Part shown: positions 42,818-53,162 of the stretch, piece after piece
Layout: each line of letters opens with the position of its first letter
Numbering within the stretch: the first letter of the stretch is position 1
Source of the DNA: Fibrobacter succinogenes
GTDB taxonomy: Bacteria > Fibrobacterota > Fibrobacteria > Fibrobacterales > Fibrobacteraceae
Reading direction: 5' to 3'
DNA length: 64,000 nt
Assembly (NCBI GenBank): GCA_902762305.1
Contig: CACWNW010000002.1
Coordinates: forward strand, 1 to 64,000
Program-made: the position numbers and the translations under genes
Notes under the pieces: generated by a model
What the model was told of the DNA's origin: nothing
Seen by the model: only the letters and a program-made list of their open reading frames with translations
Databases searched by the model: none

Positions 42818-43192
42818 TTACTTGAATTCGAAGAGCGCTTGCCCGTCATCGTCTATCGAGATTACCAAATACTGGCTCCCGCCTTCAAAATCCAACTCGA
42901 CGAAGGACGTGTCCTCGTGAGTCCAGTTGACCCTCACGCGGAACGTGCCGACCCAGTCTTCTTCGTAGACCCGGCTACGCGTTCCCGGAGGAATCGTATC
43001 CAGAATCCAGGGTCTGAATTCCGTTCCATCCTCGGACACGATATCAATCCCGTAGATGGTGTATTCCGTCCGGTTTTCAACCTGGAGCCTTGTCGAGGAA
43101 TCGACAAACCAGTGGCTGAGGCAGCCCGAAAGGACGGAGCAGCAGGCAAGCATCGCGGCAACGACAAGCAAATTCCTGACAGACTTTCTCAT
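42818..43192 (-). CDS. Hypothetical lipoprotein
   Basis: 124 residues with a lipoprotein signal (VVAAMLACCSVLSGC; lipidated Cys at about 24). The mature part is about 100 residues of probable beta structure with alternating charged and aromatic residues. Not recognised. Its start overlaps the stop of the beta-barrel-like gene (TAATG), so it is translated with it and may be its partner at the outer membrane. Confidence 0.7.
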   Translation of the reverse strand: MRKSVRNLLVVAAMLACCSVLSGCLSHWFVDSSTRLQVENRTEYTIYGIDIVSEDGTEFRPWILDTIPPGTRSRVYEEDWVGTFRVRVNWTHEDTSFVELDFEGGSQYLVISIDDDGQALFEFK

Positions 43193-44436
43193 TACTTGCC
43201 TCCCTGCGTGTTAGACGTCTGGCCCGATTTCTCGTAGCGGATGCCCTTCGCGGTAATCGTCTTCGAGGCAGTACCCGACGAACCCTCGGCAGCCCCGGTA
43301 AGCGGAGTCGTTTCGGCAGGTTTGTTCGGCGTATTCTTCCTCTTGATTTGCGTCGTCTCGAGCTCAATCGCCTGGCGGCCGTTCTTCGCGAACAGCATGT
43401 CATTCAGGCTTTCGAGGTTGAAGTGGAACTCGAGAATCCAGGTTCCCTTCGCATGGAAAAGGTGGTCGTATTCATTCGCGGCATTGTAGCCCACGCGCAA
43501 GATAGGCATTTCAACCGCCCAGCCGAGCATCAGGTCATCCCAGTTGTCAGCCATAACACGGCGGCGAAGGCAGGTCACTTCGAACGCAAAGAAGCGCGAA
43601 GGATCGGGATAGAACTTGAGTGCGGCAGAATGGAAGCCGTCGTCGGGGAAATCGTACGTGACCTCGGCATAGAGCCTCTGCCCGTACAGGTTCTGTTCCC
43701 AGTTCACACGGATAAAGTCTTCGTCGGACCCGTCGAGTCTTCGTTTATATAAAGTCGCATCGATATTGGGCAAATATGTCCGGATACCCGAAGAGGCTCC
43801 ACCGAAAACGGCGCGGTCTTCCAGGTCAAAGGAGAGGCGCAACAGGCGGAAATCCGTACGGTGGAACTGGACCTGGGCGCTAATACGGCCGTAACGCAAG
43901 TTCGCCCAGCTATAGAGCAGGGAATCGTTTTCGGCCGGGAAGACATCGCCCACGAATTCCACGTTCTGGTGCTGCATACCGGCAGCCACCGAGTATCCCC
44001 GCTTTACATCCGTATAGCCAAGGCCCCACGTGGTCACGGAACGCACCAAGCCGAAATCGCTATACTGCGGGAAAAAGAAATAGTCCTCGCTATCCCAGCC
44101 CGAACGTTCGAACCACACGAGAGCGTTCAGGTACCGATTCTCCTTGACCGGATAAGACGACAAGAACCCTACATGATGGCGGGTCGCAAAGCCTTCGTGT
44201 TCGCCGAAGGCGCTCCGGAGCGGAATTTGCGTCGGAAGCGGCGTGTAGTTGAATCCGATATCGAAGAACGACCCCGTTCCGAACAGGAGCAGGTCGCCAA
44301 TATCGTGCAGCTGGTTGTCGCGCATCCAGAATCCGCCACTCGCAACCGTTTCCACATCGACAGCATCGGCCAGGGCCGGCGCCACCGCAAGGGGAATCGA
44401 AAGGAGGGCTATCTTTAAAGAACGGGAGAATCTCAT
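43192..44436 (-). CDS. Probable outer-membrane beta-barrel protein
   Basis: 414 residues with a signal peptide (ending APALADA). Many short alternating strands end in aromatic residues (GDLLLFGTGSFFDIGFNYT, YFFFPQYSDFGLVRS, RLYAEVTYDF, FFAFEVTCLRRR), consistent with an outer-membrane beta-barrel. The last 60 residues are polar and Thr/Ser-rich. No family recognised. TATATTTA lies five bases before the ATG, and a coupled lipoprotein gene follows. Confidence 0.65.
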   Translation of the reverse strand: MRFSRSLKIALLSIPLAVAPALADAVDVETVASGGFWMRDNQLHDIGDLLLFGTGSFFDIGFNYTPLPTQIPLRSAFGEHEGFATRHHVGFLSSYPVKENRYLNALVWFERSGWDSEDYFFFPQYSDFGLVRSVTTWGLGYTDVKRGYSVAAGMQHQNVEFVGDVFPAENDSLLYSWANLRYGRISAQVQFHRTDFRLLRLSFDLEDRAVFGGASSGIRTYLPNIDATLYKRRLDGSDEDFIRVNWEQNLYGQRLYAEVTYDFPDDGFHSAALKFYPDPSRFFAFEVTCLRRRVMADNWDDLMLGWAVEMPILRVGYNAANEYDHLFHAKGTWILEFHFNLESLNDMLFAKNGRQAIELETTQIKRKNTPNKPAETTPLTGAAEGSSGTASKTITAKGIRYEKSGQTSNTQGGK

Positions 44437-44441
44437 AGCAT

Positions 44442-44449
44442 TAAATATA
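44442..44449 (-). promoter_or_regulatory. TAnnTTTG-like box before the beta-barrel gene
   Basis: TATATTTA, five bases before the ATG at 44436. Confidence 0.4.
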
Positions 44450-44460
44450 TAAAAGGCGGG

Positions 44461-45600
<1,140 letters not shown>

Positions 45601-45653
45601 ACAACTAAAAAATAGAATGTATCAGCGCAACAAAAAAAGTTGACGAGGAAAAA

Positions 45654-46511
45654 CTAGCGAAAAACAGCCGTTAGACCATTTTCGAACCGGACGACACGTG
45701 TCGAACCAGTCGCCTTTAGCGAACCCTGCCAGATGCCGCTACGGATAAAGACTCCGTTCACGTCGAACTCGCTGTAACGCAGGCCCAGCAAAGAACCGCC
45801 CACCGGAGCCCCGCGCGAAATGAAGAGCGGCTTGTCTGTGGAATCGGGAGTCGTCACGCCGACCGAATCATTCGGCTGCGCAACAACAGAATCCGTCGGT
45901 TGCTCACCTACCGGAGTTTTTGCCGACGTGTCTGCCGGGACGGGAGTCGACGATTCTGCCAGAAATTTTTTTTGAGGGAGGCGCGCAATGTCTTCTTCAG
46001 AAAAACTCGGTGAACCGCTCCCACCCCAAAGGATCTCTCCTTGGCATGCCGATAGCATTTCCTCGTCACAAACCTTTTTATGGATAATCTTACGTCCCTG
46101 AACATCTCTCGTTTCAGGCAAAATACGATCCAGCAAACGTTGGGCACTATCCTTTGTAATCTTGATAATACCCCACTCCTGCCACTTCATAAACTCATAA
46201 CGCAGAACTGCCGTCATCTTGAAATCATATCCCGCGGCGGCTTGTCTTTGTTCGTCCACATTCAAGGATTTAAAAAGTTGCACCCTTGTGATTAACGGAT
46301 TGAAAAGCACAGCGAAAGTGGTGTCCATCGTAGAATAGTACGCAAGACCTCTGTCCTGCGAGCAGTTGATATAGGTCGTATCCACATTGCAATTCTTTGC
46401 AGTGTCTACTTCCAAATACCCTTTTTCGAACTGGAACTCCGTCCAAATAAGGTTTACGCTGGACCACGCCGAAGCGGCAAGAAACACGATGCTCATTAAA
46501 ATCGGTCTCAT
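45654..46511 (-). CDS. Secreted paralogue A of a tandem pair
   Basis: 285 residues with a signal peptide (MRPILMSIVFLAASAWSS). The same order of segments occurs in the neighbour at 46514: EKGYLEVDTAKNCNVDTTYINC, LRYEFMKW.EWGI, KDSAQRLLDRILP, a Ser/Thr/Asp-rich linker and a C-terminal FDVNGVFIRSGIWQGSLK...RIVRFENG block. Not recognised as a known family. The conserved C-terminal block could be a sorting or anchoring domain. It is two bases downstream of paralogue B. Confidence 0.6.
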   Translation of the reverse strand: MRPILMSIVFLAASAWSSVNLIWTEFQFEKGYLEVDTAKNCNVDTTYINCSQDRGLAYYSTMDTTFAVLFNPLITRVQLFKSLNVDEQRQAAAGYDFKMTAVLRYEFMKWQEWGIIKITKDSAQRLLDRILPETRDVQGRKIIHKKVCDEEMLSACQGEILWGGSGSPSFSEEDIARLPQKKFLAESSTPVPADTSAKTPVGEQPTDSVVAQPNDSVGVTTPDSTDKPLFISRGAPVGGSLLGLRYSEFDVNGVFIRSGIWQGSLKATGSTRVVRFENGLTAVFR

Positions 46512-46513
46512 AC

Positions 46514-47305
46514 TTACCTCAAAATCACAGTTTTGCCGTTCTCGAACCGAACAATCCTAGTAGAACCATCCGTCTTTAGCGAGCCCTGCCAGATACCGCT
46601 ACGGATAAAGACTCCGTTCACGTCAAAAACGTGATACCGCATTCCCGGAATGACAGATTCCGACATAAAATTCGCAGATTCAAAAATCCGCAACGGCTTC
46701 TCGGAAGTATCCGCGGCAGTTTCCGAAGAACCTCCCACCGAAGCCGACGTGTCTGCCTGGGCAGGTTCCGACGATTCTGCAAGAACCTTTTTTTGAGGGA
46801 GGCGGGCAGCATCCTCATCGGAAAGTCCGCCACCCAAACCGCCTCCATACGGTCCCCAATTAGGACACTGCGAAGGATCTGTATCACATACTTTTTTATG
46901 GAGAATGTGACGATTATTCATTTGCAGCGAATCCGGCAAAATGCGGTCCAATAAGCGTTGGGCACTATCCTTCGTCATAACGATGATTCCCCATTCGACC
47001 CATTTTATGAACTCATAGCGCAATATTTCCGTCAAGGAATGCGTATTCGGATTCGATTGCAAGGCATAGACAGAAGCTTTTGCAATACGAGGCATAAAGA
47101 ACACTGCAACAGCAGTATCCAATGTCGAGTAATATGCTAAACCCTTTTCCAGCGAACAGTTGATATAGGACGTATCGACATTGCACGTTTTTGTCGTATC
47201 AATATCCAGATACCCTTTCTCAAAACTAATGCCCGCATCAATAGAGAAAATATTGGACCACGCCGAAACGGCGAGGAAAACGACAATAGCGAATACCTGT
47301 TTCAT
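46514..47305 (-). CDS. Secreted paralogue B of a tandem pair
   Basis: 263 residues with a signal peptide (MKQVFAIVVFLAVSAWSN). It is clearly homologous to paralogue A, sharing NVDTSYINCS, the KW.EWGI...KDSAQRLLDRILP core and the terminal FDVNGVFIRSGIWQGSLK block. The ATG at 47305 follows AAGGGGGAGG, and an upstream extension in the same frame is not supported. The pair probably arose by duplication; the function is unknown. Confidence 0.65.
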   Translation of the reverse strand: MKQVFAIVVFLAVSAWSNIFSIDAGISFEKGYLDIDTTKTCNVDTSYINCSLEKGLAYYSTLDTAVAVFFMPRIAKASVYALQSNPNTHSLTEILRYEFIKWVEWGIIVMTKDSAQRLLDRILPDSLQMNNRHILHKKVCDTDPSQCPNWGPYGGGLGGGLSDEDAARLPQKKVLAESSEPAQADTSASVGGSSETAADTSEKPLRIFESANFMSESVIPGMRYHVFDVNGVFIRSGIWQGSLKTDGSTRIVRFENGKTVILR

Positions 47306-47378
47306 ACCCTCCCCCTTTTCCACACCATTTCTAAAATAATTTTTTTTGCTACTTAAAGCAAAAAAATTAAGTATAAAA

Positions 47379-50351
47379 TTATCTACAAACAAGCAAACGG
47401 ATGGCATCCAGGCGGAGTTGCGGGTTCGCGACAATCTTCTTGCGGTCGCCCACATTCTTGCGGAGCTGCTTGAGTTCGGCGCTGTTACCCGCCTTGCCTC
47501 GCAAGGTAAGCAGGTGATTCATGCGCTGGTATTCCTGCTCGGCGCGGGCCTCGACTGCGTTTGCCGCCTTGTCGGCATATTCCTTCGCAAAGGCGCTCAC
47601 GGACTTTTTCGCAATCGCAAGGCCTTCCTTCGCAAAATACCTCAAGGTCGCATCGACAGCCTTGTTGCCCTGCGGCACGTTCACGTCGCGAAGTTCGGCC
47701 TTCGACAGCGCCTCCAGATGCTCGGACTGGTCTATTCCGGAAGCATCGACGAGAGCGCACACATAGCGCGGGCCCACGATATCGGTGACACCCCATTCCT
47801 CGGGAACAGGCAGTTCCACCACGAAATCGTACTGCATCATAAGTCCGTGCAGGCCGGAACAGGGCCAGATACAGCAGGCCACATTCCCGTGGTTCACGCC
47901 CGTCTCGAAATCGATCATGCCCTGCGCGAGCGGGTGTTCGAGGCTCAAGAAGTCCACCTCGTCGTGCACCATCGCCACATTGCGGTCGAACGTCGCCGTA
48001 AGGCAGATATTGTCGGAGCCCTGCTCGTCTTCTTCGTTCTGCGCAGCGACAAGCCCACGGCTCGGCATACCGGCAATGGAGCCGTCTTCGATTTGCGGGC
48101 CCTGCGTAATCACGCAGCAGCCGGCAATGGCGCTTCCGTCCACATCGAGCCCGCGGGCATGCAGCGACTCCAGGAGCAATTCCTTCAGTTCCGTCTGCGC
48201 GTCAATACGCAGGACTTCGTCCGTAATCTCCTTCGCCTTCTCGGGGTTGCGGGAATTGTATTCCAGCAGGCGGTCGCGCCCCTTCTCGATGTTTTTGCGC
48301 ATCGCCTCGCAATCCTTACGCACCTGCGGAATAATACTTTCGACAAAGTTCTCAAGGCCATGTCTCGGGTCGGCAAGAGCCTCAATCAGGCTGTCCGTGT
48401 ACTTGAGGAAAAGTTCGCCACCGCTCATCAGGGGCGCGCCGAAAGCGTTCAGACCTTCGTTGTACCAGCGGAACATCACTTCCTGGCCCGAGCCCTTCAC
48501 GTAAGGCACATGCACGATAATATCTTCCGTCTGGCCGATGCGGTCCAGGCGTCCGATACGCTGTTCCACAAGCGCAGCATCGAGCGGGAGGTCGAACAGC
48601 ACCAAATGGTGCGAGAACTGGAAATTGCGGCCTTCGGAACCAATTTCGGAGGCTATGAGCAAGTTCGCGCCGTTCTTCTTGCTGAAATTCGCGGCGGCCT
48701 TGTCGCGGGCCATGATGGTCATATCCTCATGGAACATCGAGAACGTGCCCTCGCCCAGGTAATCCGTAAGGATTGTCTCCAGCGCGAGCACCACCTGGAT
48801 GGATTCGCAAATGAGGAGAATCTTGTCGTTCCGGTGTTCCTTCAGGAACTCCTTGAGCCAGACGATGCGTTCGTCGAGTTCCCAGCCGTCGGAATAGCGC
48901 GTGCACAGGAGCCCGTTCTCTTGAATGTCCGTAGAGGCGTCCAAATCGTTCTCGGCTGCGGCCTCCACCATTTCACGGTATTTCGGGTTCGGTTCAAGGC
49001 ATATTTCGTCGAGCTTGCGCTTCGGGAAACCGCCCACGCCCTTGCGCGTGTTGCGGAACACCACGGAACCCGTACCCATGCCGTCCACGATACGGCGGAT
49101 CCATTCGCCCGCAGTCATGGACTTCGAATTTTCCTGTTCGAGCCAAGGGCGAATCTTCGAATTCTTCGGCACCGACTCGTACAAATCTTCCCAGCTCATC
49201 CGGTGATTCGGGTCGGTCGGGAGCTTGGAGAGGTCGTTCACCAGCTTGCGGTATTCTTCCTGCTCCTTGATAAAGGAGTTGTAATCGGCGAAGCGGGCCG
49301 GGTCGAGCATCTTCAAGCGGTTGAACTGGCTTTCGGGGTGCAGCTGGAGCGGCGTACCCGTCAGGAGCAACACGCCCTTCGACCTCGCGAGCACAGCATT
49401 CGCAAGCATGTACTCGTGGCTCGTAAAGCCGTCTTCGCAGACAAGGTGGTGAGCCTCATCGATAATGGTCATGTCCCACTGCGTCTTGAGCAAATCCTCG
49501 ATAAGGGCCGGCTGGCCCATGAGGAAATCAATCGCCACGATGATATTGTTGCTCTGCAAGAACGGATTGGGCTTCTGTTCGTCTTTCCCGACGCCAATGA
49601 AAAGCCCGCGGATAAAGCCCTCGTCCACCAACGTAAAGAGCTGGTTGAAGCGGCGCTTCATTTCGACCATCCACTGGTGCTTCAGGGTCTCGGGCACAAT
49701 GATGAGCGTACGGGAAACGCGGCCACGCATGCTCAGCGCATGCCAAATCATGCCTGCCTCGATAGTCTTTCCGAGGCCGACTTCGTCACTCAGCATAAGG
49801 CGCGGAAGCGCCGATTCGCTGCAGGCACGGTGGCAGAGGTAGTACTGATGCGGAATCATGCTCACGCGCGGGCCAATCATGCCACGCACGGGCGAAGACT
49901 TCCACATGCACGAAAGTTCCATGGCACGGCGGCGGCGTTCGAACGCCTTAGAAGACACGTCCGCAGCATTCGCAGTCGGAGCACCATCGGGTTTCTGTGC
50001 CTTGCCGATGCTCGTCAGGGCGCGGAACAAGTCAGAGGGCCTAGCCATCTGCTTCGCGGTGAGGTCGGCTTCTTTCATCTCGCGGCCACCACGGCCCACA
50101 TAGACAACCAAATCATCTACTTCGCGGAGGCTTTCTACAGCGAAAGATACACCCTTGTCATTCTTTACGGTCTCACCCGGCTGTAAAATGAACCTGTCGA
50201 CTGGAGCGTTATCCGTGCGGTAAAGACGCACCTCCCCCACAAGCGGAAACAAAAACTTGACGGTACGGCCCTGAACCTCGGAAACGACTCCAAGACCCAA
50301 TTCCGGCTCTGACTGGCTAACGAAACGTTGCCCCGGCTTATACATTCTCAT
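47379..50351 (-). CDS. rapA: RNA polymerase-associated helicase RapA
   Basis: SNF2-family ATPase that recycles RNA polymerase. It begins GQRFVSQSEPELGLGVVSEV, the RapA Tudor-like start. The helicase domains carry DEVGLGKTIEAGM (Walker A), TIIDEAHHLV (DEAH) and EQRIGRLDRIGQ (motif VI), and a large C-terminal domain follows. It is 990 residues, close to E. coli RapA (968). The ATG at 50351 follows TAAATTTC by five bases; ATG 50345 is also possible. Confidence 0.93.
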   Translation of the reverse strand: MRMYKPGQRFVSQSEPELGLGVVSEVQGRTVKFLFPLVGEVRLYRTDNAPVDRFILQPGETVKNDKGVSFAVESLREVDDLVVYVGRGGREMKEADLTAKQMARPSDLFRALTSIGKAQKPDGAPTANAADVSSKAFERRRRAMELSCMWKSSPVRGMIGPRVSMIPHQYYLCHRACSESALPRLMLSDEVGLGKTIEAGMIWHALSMRGRVSRTLIIVPETLKHQWMVEMKRRFNQLFTLVDEGFIRGLFIGVGKDEQKPNPFLQSNNIIVAIDFLMGQPALIEDLLKTQWDMTIIDEAHHLVCEDGFTSHEYMLANAVLARSKGVLLLTGTPLQLHPESQFNRLKMLDPARFADYNSFIKEQEEYRKLVNDLSKLPTDPNHRMSWEDLYESVPKNSKIRPWLEQENSKSMTAGEWIRRIVDGMGTGSVVFRNTRKGVGGFPKRKLDEICLEPNPKYREMVEAAAENDLDASTDIQENGLLCTRYSDGWELDERIVWLKEFLKEHRNDKILLICESIQVVLALETILTDYLGEGTFSMFHEDMTIMARDKAAANFSKKNGANLLIASEIGSEGRNFQFSHHLVLFDLPLDAALVEQRIGRLDRIGQTEDIIVHVPYVKGSGQEVMFRWYNEGLNAFGAPLMSGGELFLKYTDSLIEALADPRHGLENFVESIIPQVRKDCEAMRKNIEKGRDRLLEYNSRNPEKAKEITDEVLRIDAQTELKELLLESLHARGLDVDGSAIAGCCVITQGPQIEDGSIAGMPSRGLVAAQNEEDEQGSDNICLTATFDRNVAMVHDEVDFLSLEHPLAQGMIDFETGVNHGNVACCIWPCSGLHGLMMQYDFVVELPVPEEWGVTDIVGPRYVCALVDASGIDQSEHLEALSKAELRDVNVPQGNKAVDATLRYFAKEGLAIAKKSVSAFAKEYADKAANAVEARAEQEYQRMNHLLTLRGKAGNSAELKQLRKNVGDRKKIVANPQLRLDAIRLLVCR

Positions 50352-50356
50352 GGGCC

Positions 50357-50364
50357 GAAATTTA
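50357..50364 (-). promoter_or_regulatory. TAnnTTTG-like box before rapA
   Basis: TAAATTTC, five bases (GGCCC) before the ATG at 50351. Confidence 0.4.
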
Positions 50365-50430
50365 GTAAATTTGCGCCATTTTGGTTGAAGCGCATGCCTT
50401 TTTCCACCGAACTTCGGGAGCATTTTTTTC

Positions 50431-50438
50431 TATCTTTG
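50431..50438 (+). promoter_or_regulatory. TAnnTTTG box before the GYF/RDD gene
   Basis: TATCTTTG, an exact match, eight bases before the ATG at 50447. Confidence 0.5.
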
Positions 50439-50446
50439 GAACACGT

Positions 50447-51232
50447 ATGAAATGGTTCTTTATAGACGAAAGCATTACCGACGGAGAACGGAGACAGGGC
50501 CCCTATTCTATAGAGGAAATCCGCGAATTCGAAAAGCAGGGTAAAATAACAAGCGAAACCCTGGTTTGGCATAGCGGCATGGAGAACTGGATTCCGTGGA
50601 AAGAAGCCGTCGAAAAGCTCGAAAAGGACTATTTCGAGACAAATCCCGAGCAAGAAGAGATACTCGAGAACACCATCAAGGCTCTCGAACAAATTATCGA
50701 GACCAACAAGCAGAACAAAGCTTTTGCAGGCTTTTTCGTACGGGCTCTGGCATTCATTACAGACAACCTCATATTGGGGTTCGTCGGAGGAATTGTACTT
50801 TTCATCCTTGCGCAGGCAGGAATTTACGACCTGGACGCCATCCAGCAGGCGGTCGGTAACTATCTGCAAGACCCGATGGCACAGGATGCCATAAACAAGC
50901 TGTCCGAAACCCCGGGAATCGGTTCGCTCCTTACCATCTGGAGCATCATCCAGGCATTTTACTTTATCGTATTCCACGCCGTGTTTTCGGCGACTCCCGG
51001 CAAGATGTTCCTCCACATCCACGTAGAAACAGCGGAGGGGAACAAACTTTCCTGGAGTTCCTCGATCGTACGCTACCTTTGCAGCATCCTCTCGCAGTTC
51101 ATCTACGGGTTCGGCTACCTGATAGTCCTTTTCGACCCTAGGCGCCGCGCGCTGCACGACTGGATAGCACGGACATTCGTCGTATACGATGCCCCAAAGC
51201 GCAAATCCGGCACCGAAGAAACAAGCAACTAG
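50447..51232 (+). CDS. GYF_2 and RDD domain membrane protein
   Basis: 261 residues. The N-terminus (about 1-50) is a GYF_2-like domain (KWFFID, GPYSIEEIREFEKQGKI, LVWHSGMENWIPW). The C-terminal part is an RDD family membrane domain with helices at about 92-118, 155-185 and 205-228, containing VFSATPGKMFLHI and DPRRRALHDWIART, the RDD pattern. The GYF part may bind a peptide ligand. Function unknown. The next gene on the strand is murA. Confidence 0.75.
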   Translation: MKWFFIDESITDGERRQGPYSIEEIREFEKQGKITSETLVWHSGMENWIPWKEAVEKLEKDYFETNPEQEEILENTIKALEQIIETNKQNKAFAGFFVRALAFITDNLILGFVGGIVLFILAQAGIYDLDAIQQAVGNYLQDPMAQDAINKLSETPGIGSLLTIWSIIQAFYFIVFHAVFSATPGKMFLHIHVETAEGNKLSWSSSIVRYLCSILSQFIYGFGYLIVLFDPRRRALHDWIARTFVVYDAPKRKSGTEETSN

Positions 51233-51255
51233 AAACTCAACTATCGACTAAAAAT

Positions 51256-52533
51256 ATGTACCAGTTTATCGTTCCGCAAGTCAAGAAGCCCCTGGACGGG
51301 GAAGTAGAAATTTCCGGTGCGAAGAACGCCGTGCTCGCCGTGATGGCAGCAGCCCTCCTCGCCGACGGAGTCTCCGAAATAACGAACGTCCCTCACCTGA
51401 AGGACATGAAGACGATGAGTGACGTGTTGCGCGTCATCGGCTGCCGCATCAGCGGCGAAGCGCATTGCTTAAAGATTGACACCCGCGGTGCCGACCACCT
51501 GGAAGCGCCCTACGAACTCGTGAAGACCATGCGTGCAAGCTTTTACGTGCTCGGCCCTCTCGTTGCCCGCTTCGGCCGCTGCCGCGTCTCGCTCCCCGGC
51601 GGATGCGCCTGGGGCCCGCGCCCTGTCGATTTGCACCTGAAGGGGCTCGAGGCGCTTGGCGCAAAGATTACCCTTACCCGCGGTTACGTGGAAGCCACCT
51701 GCGACGGGCGACTCCCCGGCGGTACATTCCATTTCCCGATTTCTAGCGTTGGCGCCACGGTGAACGTGCTTATGGCGGCTACGCTCGCCAAGGGCACCAG
51801 CGTGCTGCAGAATGCGGCGCTCGAACCCGAAATCGACAACCTGGTGGATTTCCTCGTCTCGATGGGCGCCAAGATTCAGGGCCGCGGCACGCGCACCTTG
51901 ACGGTGCAGGGCGTAGAGGCTCTACGCCCTGGTAATGGCTTTACCATCCCCGACCGCATCGAGGCCGGCACATTCCTTTGCGGAGCCGCCATTACGCGTG
52001 GCCGCGTGCGGGTGAACAAAATCATTCCCGAACACATTGCCTCCACGCTCGACGCCTTCCGCGACATGAACTGCAAAGTGACTGTCGGGCCGGACTGGGC
52101 CGAAGTCGATGCCCGCGGGCAAGAACTCAAGCCCATTACCATCCAGACGCTCCCCTTCCCGGGCTACCCCACCGACATGCAGGCTCCCCTCATGGCAACC
52201 CTGCTTTCCGTGCCGGGCAACAGCGTCATTCAGGACACCGTCTACAACGACCGCTTCAAGCATGTGGCCGAAATGGAACGCCTGGGAGCAAGCATCACTC
52301 TCAGCGGGAACACCGCGACCATCAAGGGCGGGCTTCCGCTCGAAGGCGCCGAAGTGATGGGTTCCGACCTCCGCGCTAGTGCAGCGCTTGTGCTCGCAGC
52401 GCTCATTGCCGAAGGCGAAACCAAGATTAGCCGCATCTACCACCTCGACCGCGGTTACGAGGATTTCGAAGCCAAGATGGCAAAACTCGGTGCAGAAGTG
52501 CAGCGCGTCGTCATCGATGCCGACGAACCATAA
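51256..52533 (+). CDS. murA: UDP-N-acetylglucosamine 1-carboxyvinyltransferase MurA
   Basis: First committed step of peptidoglycan synthesis: transfer of enolpyruvate from PEP. The 425-residue enzyme has SGAKNAVLAVMAA, the catalytic Cys in LPGGCAWGPRPVDLH (E. coli Cys115), SVGATVNVLMAA, the substrate-binding DRIEAGTFLC and FPTD-like GYPTDMQAPLMA. Cys at this position predicts fosfomycin binding. It lies on the plus strand after the GYF/RDD gene, with a short gap. Confidence 0.96.
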   Translation: MYQFIVPQVKKPLDGEVEISGAKNAVLAVMAAALLADGVSEITNVPHLKDMKTMSDVLRVIGCRISGEAHCLKIDTRGADHLEAPYELVKTMRASFYVLGPLVARFGRCRVSLPGGCAWGPRPVDLHLKGLEALGAKITLTRGYVEATCDGRLPGGTFHFPISSVGATVNVLMAATLAKGTSVLQNAALEPEIDNLVDFLVSMGAKIQGRGTRTLTVQGVEALRPGNGFTIPDRIEAGTFLCGAAITRGRVRVNKIIPEHIASTLDAFRDMNCKVTVGPDWAEVDARGQELKPITIQTLPFPGYPTDMQAPLMATLLSVPGNSVIQDTVYNDRFKHVAEMERLGASITLSGNTATIKGGLPLEGAEVMGSDLRASAALVLAALIAEGETKISRIYHLDRGYEDFEAKMAKLGAEVQRVVIDADEP

Positions 52534-52685
52534 CGATAGCGGGTGCAAAGCCCGCTAATTTTTTGCAGGAAGCGCGGAGGACGAGAGAAATGCGCCCCTA
52601 TGCAAGCGTAAACGGCTATCGCGAATGACGCGCGGGGAAAGATGCGCGGGCCAAATCATGGTGTTTTGAAAGCGAAATCCCGTAT

Positions 52686-52729
52686 TTTGGCTGACTAAAG
52701 TTCAATTTTCAGCGATTTGGTCTGCCAAA
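52686..52729. repeat. Paired-arm repeat, unit 3
   Basis: Arm TTTGGCTGACTAAA, 16-bp spacer, arm TTTGGTCTGCCAAA. Confidence 0.85.
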
Positions 52730-52770
52730 TTTTACTTTATCCGTAACAGATTTAGGTGAGCCGAGGGTCA

Positions 52771-52814
52771 TTTGGCTGACTAAGTTCCCGTTTTATGCGA
52801 TTTAGTCAGCCACA
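52771..52814. repeat. Paired-arm repeat, unit 4
   Basis: Arm TTTGGCTGACTAAG, 16-bp spacer, arm TTTAGTCAGCCACA. Confidence 0.85.
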
Positions 52815-52876
52815 AAAGCCAAAATCAACCATCCGCAATGTAGAAATACACCCCATTCTTGTTACTTTATTCACAA

Positions 52877-52920
52877 ATTGGCTGACTAAAACGGCACTTT
52901 CTTCAATTTAGTCTGCCAAA
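52877..52920. repeat. Paired-arm repeat, unit 5
   Basis: Arm ATTGGCTGACTAAA, 16-bp spacer, arm TTTAGTCTGCCAAA. Confidence 0.85.
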
Positions 52921-53111
52921 AAGCAAAAATCAGCCCCCAAAAAGCCCCTATTAGCCCCGAAAAAGAGCGAATCCCGCGCAAATCAGGTCCGAAAAACTCT
53001 AGATTCCCGAAATTCGGCCCGCGGCAATGTCAAACCCGCAAAGGCAGAGCCAACCCCGCAAAAGCAGCACCCCTCCCGAAGCAGCGCCAAACCCGCAAAA
53101 AACATCCCACA

Positions 53112-53139
53112 AAAAAATCCGGCGGTTTTCCCGTCGGAC
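53112..53139 (-). terminator. Terminator of the Tol-Pal operon
   Basis: On the minus strand TCCGACGG, loop GAAAA, CCGCCGGA (one mismatch), then seven T. It follows cpoB. Confidence 0.75.
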
Positions 53140-53162
53140 TTCTTTCTCAAAGCTCTTTCCGG

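Larger units (their letters stand above)
52534..53162. other. Gene-free stretch between murA and cpoB with three paired-arm repeats
   Basis: About 630 bp. It contains repeat units 3-5 (52686-52920) and a degenerate arm near 52751. The later half has several CCCGCAAA-type words (about 53030-53110). No gene is supported; a small minus-strand frame at 52999-53199 lacks any support. Confidence 0.7.

Noticed and set aside
47346-50186. Long plus-strand open frame opposite rapA
   Set aside because: Antisense shadow of rapA, with no recognisable domains or ribosome site.
52686-52920. CRISPR array
   Set aside because: The arms are inverted pairs with 16-bp spacers and irregular unit spacing, and no cas genes are present.
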